DNA of 8,492 nt from Nanobdellati archaeon (GTDB lineage: Archaea; B1Sed10-29; JAGVWA01): assembly GCA_018304505.1 (NCBI GenBank), contig JAGVWA010000017.1, positions 1 through 8,492 on the forward strand. The letters are read 5' to 3'. A program made the position numbers and the translations under genes. The notes beneath the pieces were generated by a model that ran no database searches, was not told where the DNA came from, and saw nothing but the letters and a program-made list of their open reading frames with translations. Of the stretch, positions 1 through 7,500 are shown one piece after another; within the stretch, counting starts at the first letter, position 1; each line of letters opens with the position of its first letter.

Positions 1-291
1 ATTGGTTGTGATTGGGAACCTTATACTTATGGTCCGTATTCAAGGGAAATTGAGCTGGCGCTTGAAGAGTTGGTTGAGAAAGGCGAACTTGAATTAAGGA
101 TCAAGGGCACGGCAAAGGTATATCGATTAAAGGACATTGAGTACACAAGCAAACTCGCAGAAGCATTACCCAAACCAATCAAGGAACTGCTCGCAGAAGT
201 TATCGAAGACTTCTCAAAAATGGGCACAAAGGAAATAAAAGAGTATGTTTACGCAGCTTATCCAAAATACGCTGTAAAAGCTGCTCGCTAA
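1..291 (+). CDS. 3' part of a YwgA/Panacea-like small protein (5' end outside window)
   Basis: The reading frame is open from base 1 to a TAA at 289-291, giving 96 visible residues, so the start lies upstream of the window. A TTG at 70 could be taken as a start, but the codons before it (WEPYTYGPYSREIELALEEL) fit a conserved protein better. The pattern of an aromatic/proline stretch, then YGPYSRE, then a helix ending in LVEKGEL is what I recall from YwgA-like and Panacea (DUF4065-like) proteins. So is the ending KEIKEYVYAAYPKYAVKA, where such proteins carry a 'yVY..YPeY' signature. These families are winged-helix-like; some Panacea members act as antitoxins or proteolysis adaptors, but nothing here shows that role. 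No membrane segment or metal motif is visible. The assignment rests on motif memory and is moderate to low; the existence of a coding end here is more secure. Confidence 0.55.
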   Translation: MGCDWEPYTYGPYSREIELALEELVEKGELELRIKGTAKVYRLKDIEYTSKLAEALPKPIKELLAEVIEDFSKMGTKEIKEYVYAAYPKYAVKAAR

Positions 292-322
292 CTTCTTGCC
301 CAGCCCCCATTTAACCTATCAG

Positions 323-344
323 AGTTTAAACCAGTGTAAACTGG
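323..344. repeat. Nested inverted repeat upstream of the surface-protein promoter
   Basis: Two overlapping dyads are visible. Arms AGTTTA (323-328) and TAAACT (337-342) are perfect inverted copies with an 8-nt spacer. CCAGT (331-335) and ACTGG (340-344) form a 5-bp stem around a GTAA loop, which fits the GNRA tetraloop pattern. GTTTAAAC (324-331) is also an 8-bp palindrome. The element lies about 15 bp upstream of the TATA box and about 30 bp after the stop of the preceding gene. It could be an operator for a dimeric regulator or a 3' hairpin of the upstream transcript. No T-run follows it, so a classical terminator is unlikely. The function is inferred only from symmetry and position. Confidence 0.35.
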
Positions 345-352
345 ATAACGTT

Positions 353-368
353 GCAAAATCCTTATAAG
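353..368 (+). promoter_or_regulatory. Archaeal BRE/TATA promoter for a leaderless transcript
   Basis: The TATA-like box CTTATAAG (361-368) is preceded directly by an A-rich BRE-like stretch (GCAAAATC, 353-360). The box centre is about 26 bp from the ATG at 391, so the expected archaeal transcription start falls on or next to the start codon. There is no Shine-Dalgarno-like sequence between 369 and 390. Both facts point to leaderless translation of the large surface protein and support the ATG chosen. Confidence 0.6.
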
Positions 369-390
369 GAACCTTGAACAGAATAATTAC

Positions 391-3300
391 ATGCGAAAAG
401 GCGTTATTCCTTTGCCATTGTTGATCTTCTCGGCCCCCCTGATCCTAGCCGCACTGTACGGGGCCTTAGATTTCGTTGCAGCACAGCAAATCTTTGATCA
501 GGTGAACCAGCTGAGGACGCCGGTTGAAATTCAGCACGCTCTGAGCCTGCTGCCCAACGGCACGTACAAGCCGCATTTAGAATCGGCATGGGTGAACGCC
601 AAGCAAGCAAAGGACTTCGCCGTAAAGATGCAGGAGAAGACCCGCGATTTCTATTTCAGCATGGTGTTTGAGCAGACAATTAAGGGCTGGCTATTTGACC
701 TTGGATTACAAACCAATGCAAGCGGCAACTACAAATCCGCGAAAAACAGCTTTTTCAAAGCCCAGACAGAAGCGGCAATAGCGTTCAATGAGCTCTTGGT
801 GCAGCTCGAGGGCCGTAGGATAGAGCTTGACGAAATGGGCGCCGATAATTCCCGCTATTCTGGGCTTGCGAACGTCAAATACAAGGAAGCAGAGGACTTT
901 CTAAACCAGGCCAACGAGTACTACAACGTGACCAACACAATGACGGGCGTGCGGTGCAGCCAGGTTGACCTGCTGACGTGCCTCATCGCGACGCGGAAAA
1001 ACCAGAAAACCATAGAGCACAGCATCACGATTTTTAACACCATTGCGGCGCCAGACAAATCATTATACCTAAACATGACAAAACTCTTAGTTGAGCTTGA
1101 GCAGGGAAAACAGCAGATGCAAGACAAGTACAGCACGTTAAGATCGCTTGCGCAAGCGAAACAGAAATCAGCTGAGTCAATAATAGAAACGCTTGAAAAT
1201 GAAGACATAAAGCTCGTGACAGAAAACGTCATTAATGTCATTCCGGCAAAGGCGACCCACGTAGTGCTGCAAAAAACCGGCTCACCGGACACGATGCACA
1301 AGCGGCTGAAATCAGACATCAGGGATGCTGAAATAACTGCGGAGGAAATTGAGATCCAGAGAAAGCTCAAGCGTGATGATTACCTGTTCAATGCAATCAC
1401 AAGCGCCAAGCCCCTTTATGAAAATTCATTAATAACAGAGCAGCTTGCAAAGACGCTTGAGTCAGATCTTGAAGCCCACGAAAAAGACATGCAAGACTAC
1501 ATTGACGGGCTAATGAGAAGCATGGACGTCAACAACCCCTTCCACATTGAGGCCCGCGAGCTTCTTGAAAAGGCGATTGACCAGGACAAGGTTGGAAGGA
1601 AACTGGTGCTGCAGGCGCAGGCGGCCAAGAAATTCACGATGCCGAAAGATGAAGTAATTCTGGCGAAGATAAACGACGAGACAAGCGACGAGATCCAATG
1701 GCTAATCCGCATAATTGGGCACTGGGGAATATACATCAAGGACCTGCAAGACAGGCTGCGTAATGCGCTGACAGAGAAGAACGAATCAACAAAAAACGAT
1801 ATTATTGGTGACATAATTGATGACGCCATGTTCAGGGCGCTGCCGCTGATAAGGGAACTTGACGAAATGGAAGCGCGGTCTGCGGACCTCATAGGCTTTG
1901 CTGAATTGGTGAAAGAAAATCCCGAGTTATCGCAGTACATCGACCCGGAAATGCTCGACGAGCTGAAGAGGGACTTTGACCTGGCCAGCGGCATGAAGTT
2001 CCCAGAGGACTATGAAAGGATGAAGGAGATCTATGACAAGATCATTAGTAAGCTGGAACCCATAGCAGAGGAAATAAGTTCAAGCATACTGACGAAGAGC
2101 ACGCGGGCCTTTGCCGACATCGGAATCGTTGAATGCAACGAGCAGGTAAACACAAAGCTCAGGTTCCACATAACCAACCCGACGCGGATAAAGCTAATCA
2201 ATGCCAAAATTGAGGTTGACACAAAGGGCCTCGTGGAAAGAACCAGCAACGGGTTTGACAACATTGTGTTTAGTATTCCGGAAATCGCGCCGCTCAGCAT
2301 CATTGAAAAGGAGCTTGACGCGGTCTTCACTGCTGCGAGGTGCACAACAACTGAAAGGGCCACTGTAAGTGCAACGCCTTCCAAGGTAGTATGGGAGGAG
2401 CAAGTGCAACTTGAATGGCTGGTGAAACCGGTAGCAGTGATAGTTAAAAACGATGTCCTTGATTTGATATACTCAAAACCATATGGTTCACTCGTCGGCG
2501 GGAAAATCCTGCTGCTGAACCCCGGGGAAAACATCACGCTGCGCTACGCGCAGAAATCGAACGTAGACGTGCAGCGCAGGGTTTCAATAAAAAAGAAGCC
2601 GAATTTTCAGGACAGGATCGACGTAAGCATTGGGGTTACAAATCTCGGCGAGAAGCTAAGCAATTTCGAACTCACGGAAGAGCTCCCGGCAGGTGCAGAA
2701 GTCATCGAATACTCGATGCAGCCGCAGGTAACGATAACAGGCCTGCAGTTCACGCTGCCATCACTGGCGCCGGCAGAAACAGTATCCATAACGTACGCGT
2801 ACCTCGTAAACAACACGGCAGGCTTTGTTGAAAGCAAGAAAGGCGAGATAGGCTCACTTGTCGGCCTAATCAACATGACTAATGAGAATTTCTCCCAAAC
2901 GCCGTTGTTCCGGCAGTACGAACAGCTCATCAACCTTGCAGATGAGGAATTCCTGGAAAGCCTTCCGGAAGTCAGGGCCGGGCTAGAGCAGCAATATGAA
3001 TTTACCCTGACATCGCAACGCAACAGCACTGGTCTTCCAAGGCTTGATTTCGATAAGGCACCGCAAAATGCTGAGGTAAAGAACAGGCTGGAGCGCATTT
3101 GTCAGTATTCTAGCTGCGTTGAAGTGAAGAACGCGTGCCAGGAAAAGGACACGTGCCCTGAACTGGAAACGGCTGAAGAGTCAGTGCTTGCTGAATTCCA
3201 GGAATTTGACACGTCAGCGCTGGAAAGAAAACTCGATGAGTTCGAAAAAGCATTTGACGGAGACGCTGAAATGACGAACAGCGTTACTGAGGCCAAGACG

Positions 3301-3744
3301 CGGCTGTCGAGCCTAAAGGCGGCAATCACGAAGATGGACTTTTCAAGCTTCGACAACTTTGCCAAAAAGACAGACGCGCAGAAGGCGCGCGTCATTAAAG
3401 AGGAATTCTCAGACATGCTCAATTACCTCGAGCTGAGGATCGCCTCGATACAGGGCCAGGCGCGTTCAGAAATGATCAAGGCCAAGCAGAGGTTCGACGA
3501 AATCAAGGCCAGCAACGGGCTTGAATTATTGGGCAATGCCAAGGAGTACTTCGACACAGGATACTTCTACAGGGCCATGGACGCTGCGAGGCAAATCGGC
3601 AGTGGTACAGGCAATGAAAGCCAGAACCCGATAAAGCCTGAGTATGTCCTGCCGGTGCTGGGCCTCGTAGGGGCTGGTGTTTACGCAATGAAGAAACCCA
3701 AGGAAAAGCCGCGCAAGCAATTCAAGATGCTGAGTGACGATTAG
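391..3744 (+). CDS. Large membrane-anchored, helical-stalk surface protein
   Basis: The product is 1117 residues and I do not recognise a named family. Residues 1-33 form a short basic start followed by a hydrophobic run (a signal peptide or N-terminal membrane segment). Residues 34-570 are charged, Ala/Glu/Lys-rich and mostly helical, probably coiled coil or helical bundle. Residues about 575-735 look like beta-sandwich. Residues about 738-806 (DRIDVSIGVTNLGE, then ELPAGAEV, then an LAPAETVSI closing strand) resemble a DUF11/CARDB-like Ig fold. A second helical part follows, with four cysteines at 904, 909, 916 and 922. Residues 1084-1100 form a weak membrane segment followed by a Lys/Arg-rich tail (residues 1101-1112), which suggests an outside-facing protein with a cytoplasmic C-terminus. 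About ten N-x-S/T sequons (for example N56, N179, N228, N714, N828, N878) fit glycosylation. The ATG start is supported by the TATA spacing and the signal peptide. The last codons and the TAG are the first unit of a tandem repeat. A structural, adhesive or cell-envelope role is an inference. Confidence 0.85.
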   Translation: MRKGVIPLPLLIFSAPLILAALYGALDFVAAQQIFDQVNQLRTPVEIQHALSLLPNGTYKPHLESAWVNAKQAKDFAVKMQEKTRDFYFSMVFEQTIKGWLFDLGLQTNASGNYKSAKNSFFKAQTEAAIAFNELLVQLEGRRIELDEMGADNSRYSGLANVKYKEAEDFLNQANEYYNVTNTMTGVRCSQVDLLTCLIATRKNQKTIEHSITIFNTIAAPDKSLYLNMTKLLVELEQGKQQMQDKYSTLRSLAQAKQKSAESIIETLENEDIKLVTENVINVIPAKATHVVLQKTGSPDTMHKRLKSDIRDAEITAEEIEIQRKLKRDDYLFNAITSAKPLYENSLITEQLAKTLESDLEAHEKDMQDYIDGLMRSMDVNNPFHIEARELLEKAIDQDKVGRKLVLQAQAAKKFTMPKDEVILAKINDETSDEIQWLIRIIGHWGIYIKDLQDRLRNALTEKNESTKNDIIGDIIDDAMFRALPLIRELDEMEARSADLIGFAELVKENPELSQYIDPEMLDELKRDFDLASGMKFPEDYERMKEIYDKIISKLEPIAEEISSSILTKSTRAFADIGIVECNEQVNTKLRFHITNPTRIKLINAKIEVDTKGLVERTSNGFDNIVFSIPEIAPLSIIEKELDAVFTAARCTTTERATVSATPSKVVWEEQVQLEWLVKPVAVIVKNDVLDLIYSKPYGSLVGGKILLLNPGENITLRYAQKSNVDVQRRVSIKKKPNFQDRIDVSIGVTNLGEKLSNFELTEELPAGAEVIEYSMQPQVTITGLQFTLPSLAPAETVSITYAYLVNNTAGFVESKKGEIGSLVGLINMTNENFSQTPLFRQYEQLINLADEEFLESLPEVRAGLEQQYEFTLTSQRNSTGLPRLDFDKAPQNAEVKNRLERICQYSSCVEVKNACQEKDTCPELETAEESVLAEFQEFDTSALERKLDEFEKAFDGDAEMTNSVTEAKTRLSSLKAAITKMDFSSFDNFAKKTDAQKARVIKEEFSDMLNYLELRIASIQGQARSEMIKAKQRFDEIKASNGLELLGNAKEYFDTGYFYRAMDAARQIGSGTGNESQNPIKPEYVLPVLGLVGAGVYAMKKPKEKPRKQFKMLSDD

Positions 3745-3855
3745 GCACTCAACTGGATGTTGAGCGACGATTAGGCACTCAATAGAATGTTGAGTGGCAA
3801 TTAGGCACTCAACAGGATGTTGAGTGACGATTAGGCACTCAACAGAATGTTGAGC
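3727..3855 (+). repeat. Tandem 30-bp repeat array overlapping the stop codon
   Basis: Four full units start at 3727, 3757, 3787 and 3817, and a 9-base partial unit starts at 3847. Units differ from the fourth by only 2-3 bases. Each unit reads ATG-Leu-Ser-x-x-TAG-Ala-Leu-Asn-x, so the first copy is the true C-terminus (MLSDD-stop) of the surface protein and the others repeat it in frame. Each unit carries the arms GTTGAGTG and CACTCAAC. Arms pair within a unit across a 9-nt loop (best at 3789-3813 and 3819-3843). They also pair between units across a 3-nt loop, with a perfect 9-bp stem at 3806-3826 and good ones at 3776-3796 and 3836-3854. There are no spacers, so this is not CRISPR. It probably forms a structured 3' UTR; possible roles are transcript stabilisation, termination or protein binding. 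Confidence 0.9.
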
Positions 3856-3872
3856 TATCACAAATAGAACTG

Positions 3873-3900
3873 TTTATATATCGTAATAACATAATATATA
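3873..3900 (+). promoter_or_regulatory. TATA promoter region of the toxin-antitoxin operon
   Basis: A strong TATA-like box TTTATATA lies at 3873-3880, and a second AT-rich box AATATATA at 3893-3900. From the first box, the expected start of transcription about 26 bp downstream falls near 3902-3904, just before the GTG start at 3913. The two boxes form an imperfect mirror of TATATA stretches about 14 bp apart. The AbrB-type antitoxin might bind here for autoregulation, as is usual for such operons, but no clear operator palindrome is visible. Confidence 0.5.
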
Positions 3901-3903
3901 CAT

Positions 3904-3907
3904 GGTG
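3904..3907 (+). promoter_or_regulatory. GGTG ribosome binding site for the toxin GTG start
   Basis: GGTG matches the core of the archaeal Shine-Dalgarno sequence (GGTGA type) and is 5 nt from the GTG at 3913. This favours that codon over the ATG at 3902, which is out of frame and hits a stop after 14 codons. The frame of the toxin is closed by TAA at 3892-3894, so the start cannot lie far upstream. Confidence 0.4.
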
Positions 3908-3912
3908 TTCGG

Positions 3913-4188
3913 GTGGAGGATCTTTCAAAGCAGGGGGTTGTGTTGAGTAGGCATGCCTTAAAGGAAGCGCTTGAAGATATAATTAGCATGAGGGAGCTTG
4001 AGTCAAATCTTGACAATGCGTTGGTAATGGATTCAGGCTTGGGGAAAGAAAAAGCAGTATGCAAGATAAAAGACCGCTATGTAACGGCGATATTTGTCAG
4101 GTTCAGAAATGGGATCAAGATAATAACTTGTTGGGGCAGTTCATTGTGGGAAACGCAGGCATACGAAAATGCACTGAAGAAAATGTGA
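3913..4188 (+). CDS. DUF4258-like putative toxin of a type II toxin-antitoxin pair
   Basis: The product is 91 residues. The layout is LSRHAL (residues 11-16) at the start of a charged helix (14-34), then strands AVCKIKDRYVTAIFVRF (48-64) and IKIITCWGSS (68-77), then a short C-terminal helix. An early Arg-His-Ala motif, a beta-sheet core and a closing 'iiT.w' strand are what I know of DUF4258, a RelE/MqsR-related fold commonly paired with YgiT-type zinc-finger antitoxins. The next gene encodes exactly such a partner, starting 5 bp after this stop. If active it would be an mRNA-cleaving ribonuclease in the cytoplasm; His14 and Arg13 are candidate functional residues by analogy only. The start is GTG with a GGTG site upstream. 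The toxin-first order is common for MqsR/YgiT-type systems. In lines I counted by hand the GC was about 42-43%, lower than parts of the flanking surface genes, which fits a mobile cassette but is not proof. Confidence 0.7.
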   Translation: MEDLSKQGVVLSRHALKEALEDIISMRELESNLDNALVMDSGLGKEKAVCKIKDRYVTAIFVRFRNGIKIITCWGSSLWETQAYENALKKM

Positions 4189-4193
4189 TGTAA

Positions 4194-4526
4194 ATGAAAT
4201 GTGTTTGCGGAAACACCATGAAAAAGATCAAGACGGAACTTGATTTATATGATGGCACAGTCATAGTAAAAGACATCGATGCTTATTACTGTATAAATTG
4301 CAAAGAGGAAGTTTTCACGTCTGTGCAAGGCGAAATTGTGCAAAAAAAGCTAGGCCAAGTTGTACCGGTAGAGGCGTTCAAACTTCGTAAAAAGCTAATA
4401 AAAGTTGGCAATAGCCTCGCCATGCCGATTTCAAAGGAAGTTGCTGAGTTCATGCAGCTCCACAAGGGCCAGGAGGCAGAACTCATGGTCAAAAGCAGGC
4501 ACAGGCTAATTCTAAATGTGGCATGA
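4194..4526 (+). CDS. Antitoxin: YgiT-type zinc finger fused to AbrB/MazE-type domain
   Basis: The product is 110 residues with two domains. Residues 1-41 are a YgiT-type zinc ribbon: cysteines C3 and C5 in the first knuckle (KCVCG) and C33-x-x-C36 (YYCINCKEE) in the second, separated by strands. Residues about 62-110 are an AbrB/SpoVT/MazE swapped-hairpin DNA-binding domain, shown by IKVGNSLAMPISKEV (69-83) followed by LHKGQEAEL (89-97). In MqsA-like antitoxins the zinc domain binds the toxin and a C-terminal domain, usually a helix-turn-helix, binds the promoter. Here the AbrB-type domain appears to take the DNA-binding job, so autoregulation is expected. The oddity is the first cysteine pair, which has CxC spacing rather than the usual CxxC. 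The ATG is 5 bp after the toxin stop, and GTGATG at 4185-4190 can serve as a ribosome binding site overlapping that stop, so translation is probably coupled. Confidence 0.8.
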   Translation: MKCVCGNTMKKIKTELDLYDGTVIVKDIDAYYCINCKEEVFTSVQGEIVQKKLGQVVPVEAFKLRKKLIKVGNSLAMPISKEVAEFMQLHKGQEAELMVKSRHRLILNVA

Positions 4527-4528
4527 CC

Positions 4529-4563
4529 GCAGTTAACTGCAGCCCTGCTCATAACGCTTTTTT
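4529..4563 (+). terminator. Possible terminator of the toxin-antitoxin operon (palindrome plus T6)
   Basis: A perfect 12-bp palindrome GCAGTTAACTGC (4529-4540) starts 3 bp after the antitoxin stop. A run of six T (4558-4563) follows 17 bp later. Archaeal termination mainly uses T-runs, so the T6 may stop the plus-strand transcript. It lies within the last codons (Lys-Lys region) of the converging minus-strand gene, so the two transcripts would overlap slightly. The hairpin itself is short and weak, and the T-run may exist simply because it encodes lysines on the other strand. Confidence 0.3.
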
Positions 4564-7500
4564 CATTCTCTGTTCAACATCGGCTTGCGTCAATGATCTG
4601 TTAAACCACGCGACCTCGTCAAACGTTCCGGCCGCAAGTTCATTATTTTGACTATCCAAATTTATCTTCCCGAGTTTCCAGAATGGATCTCCAATCGTAT
4701 CGAGTTCGCCAGCGTAGGTTTTGCTGATAATGTTTGTCCCATTTAGGAAGACATTCGCCTGACCGTTGCCCCACGTGAATGCGATGTGGTGCCATGAATC
4801 ATTACTCAAAGGGTGCGTAGCATCGCTGGTAAAGTAATTATGGCTATTCACGGTGTTGAAAACGTCTAACTGTATTTTCCCATTAGCCTCGATACGTAAG
4901 TATGGTCTCCCGTCGTTTCTACTGACGAGGTAATATGGCGTGTTGGTTGGCAAGTTATTTTTTGGCTTGAACCAGAACATGAACGTGCCGTTCTTTGTGA
5001 TTGTTGTCGGCAATGAAGCCCACTGATTTTCCCCATTTAGGCTTATGCCATAGCCGATTTTTCCCGGCGCGTATTCCGGGCTGCCAGTGTATGTTGATTG
5101 GTTGTTGTTTGCACTGTCATCGTTTCTATTTCCGTTGAAGTGCCACAGTCCCTGGAGACCCGGTTCAAGACCGAGTTCCTTGCTGGTGGCACTTGGCGGG
5201 GTGCACGAGCTTGCTGTGAACGAGTATCCCGTATGGTCGGTAAACGTTACAGGAACATTAGTTATGCTTATTTCCGGTGATGCAGCTGCCCGTATCATAG
5301 TGAGGTTTGATTGGTTTGTGCCGGTGTTTTCAGCGACCTCAGTAACGTTATATTGCTGTGCAGCTTGAGGGCCAATTTGTGCTGCTAGGTTTTGGTTTAG
5401 CCGTGAAGCCACTTCAAGGTTCATCAGCGTGTTTTGAGTCTGCAACCGTATTGTGTATGGGTCACTATGGGTACACTGGAGCACACTCAAGCCAAAGGTT
5501 TTTTCGCTGAGGCTGCTCGGGTATGCTGGCAAGTAGACGTTGAGCAGAGGCACTAGCTGTGATTGACGTTCAGCATCTCCAAGTCCACCAGAAGAGTTTA
5601 GTGTGAAATTGCTTAGCACGAGTATGTTTTTTCCAGACCTCCATAGGCTTTGATACACCCAAGCATCGTTGATTTTCTGGTTGTAGAACCTGATTTTCGC
5701 AGTGCCTGCGATGAGCCTGTCTGTGAGAACATGGTAGTCCTTGTCCCGCTCGTCAAAGGCCTGCATTGCAAGTTGTTCTGTGAAGTATTCTGAAATGTTT
5801 ACCATCAGCAGTTGTGGCGTAGCTGTGTGATTGTAGATGAGCCCAGCAGCAAGTTTTACATCTTGTGGTGTGGGCTGTTTCAATGATGAGATTAGTACTG
5901 CCCCAGCAACGTTTCTTGAAAGTGCTGGAGGCGTTTGATATCTCAGCAGCCTTGCTCTGCCGTTCGTGCCTCGGTCAATTGCCCAGCCGTTGTTTGAGTC
6001 GATCATGTCGATGTCAGTGATTGTAGTGTTGCCGATAGTGAAATACAACTTGGTCTTTGATAAGTCATCTAGCGTTGTGCTGTTGGCATCAAATGGCATG
6101 TACTGCGGCGTCGACTGATTAGTTTCAGTTGGGCTTATTAGCGATTGAGATGATGCGCTGATGGGCATGCTGTCCGCGCCCATAGTGAATTTCCCCGCAA
6201 TCCACCCGTTCAGCGGGTTTAGGAAATCCATTCCGCCCGGGTTTGTGACGTTGTGCGTTCTGAATGTCCATGACTTGGCGTTGTCGTAGCTCACGCCGAT
6301 TTCAGTGTCAGTTAGGGCGTAGATGACGCTGCTCACTTTCCCACTGAGAATCTGTGGCACGAACGTGTTTTGCGCGACCGTGAATCCTGATTCGACAGGC
6401 ATGTAGTCAATCTTTTTTATGTTTTGTATGGTTTGGTTTATCTCCTTCAATACCCACGAGTTGTTTTCGGACTTCATGTGTATAACGCCAAGGGCGCCAG
6501 CAATCCACGCCTCTCTCTCAGCGACTGCGTCAACTGAATTCCAATCTGCGGACAAGATGATCGAGATTTGCCGAGGCACAGCATTCCACGTTGAGCCGCC
6601 GTTGCTTGTGTGGAATATCCTGTCTTGGTTTGCAGCGATCCACGTCTCATTGGCAGAGTAAACGTCGATGTCGTTCAGCTGAATCTGGGATATGTCAAGC
6701 ACGCCGTCTGCACCTTGGACATTGGTTTGCGGCTGCCATGCTTTCCCGCCGTTGCTGGTTTTGTATATCCTGTTGTTCTGCGTTATCATCCATCCATTAT
6801 TCGCGTCTGCAAAGGCGATGTCAATTGGCACTGTGTCGGGTAGCTCTGATTCCTTGGTAAATGTATTGCCGCTATTGATGGTTTTTATGAACACCATTTT
6901 GTTTTCATAAGTGCCCGCGATGAAACCGATAGCGTTGTTGATGAAGTCCATCTTCAGCGGCGTGATGTTTATGCCAACGTGGGCGAAGCTGACTTGCTCA
7001 ACCCATGACTTAATGCCATCTGAGTTGATCGTGTATTCGCGTCCAGTAGTCTTTTCATTTGAGTCGGTCAATGTTAGTTGCGCCGGGGCAATTACCTTTC
7101 CAATGTCGCTCGGGTACAATGCAAGGTAGGTGGTCGTGATGTTCCTCACCAGCGTGGCGTTTTCTCCTTTTACTTGGAGAATGTGGATTCCGCTGGGCCA
7201 TACTTCTTCTTGCACGTCCCGAATGAAGTCGGAGCCGGGGTCTGGGTAGGTGGTTATGTTGTGCGAGCCAACAGCGACAGTTTGAGCCCCCGATGCCGAT
7301 TTTTGCGTGCGTCTCATCGCGCTTTCCAGCGTTCCGAGCTGCGAGTCGAGGTAACCCTGGGAATACTTGTAGAAGTAGAGGGTGTATTTTTCGTTCTGCG
7401 TCGATGTGTATTCAACAGTGGCCGTGAGTGTGAGTTCTGGCTCAGCTGTAAATTCAGTACCATTCGCGACTTCTTCGTATTTCGTTAGCCTGAAGCCACT

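Noticed and set aside
921-3422. Several minus-strand ORFs of 100-170 residues opposite the surface-protein gene
   Set aside because: They are Ser/Phe-rich shadow frames of a strongly coding plus-strand gene, with no recognisable domains.
3742-3744. TAG at the end of the surface protein as a confirmed pyrrolysine codon
   Set aside because: No pyl genes or PYLIS-type evidence are in the window, and the protein already ends sensibly after a membrane anchor and basic tail. Kept only as a question in the findings.
3727-3855. CRISPR array
   Set aside because: The 30-bp units are directly adjacent with no unique spacers, and there are no cas genes in the window.
3526-3861. Minus-strand ORF of 111 residues with a 10-residue repeat (VECLIVTQHP type) across the array
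   Set aside because: The periodicity follows directly from the 30-bp DNA repeat, and the rest of the ORF is antisense to the C-terminus of the surface protein. It has no promoter or ribosome site I can see.
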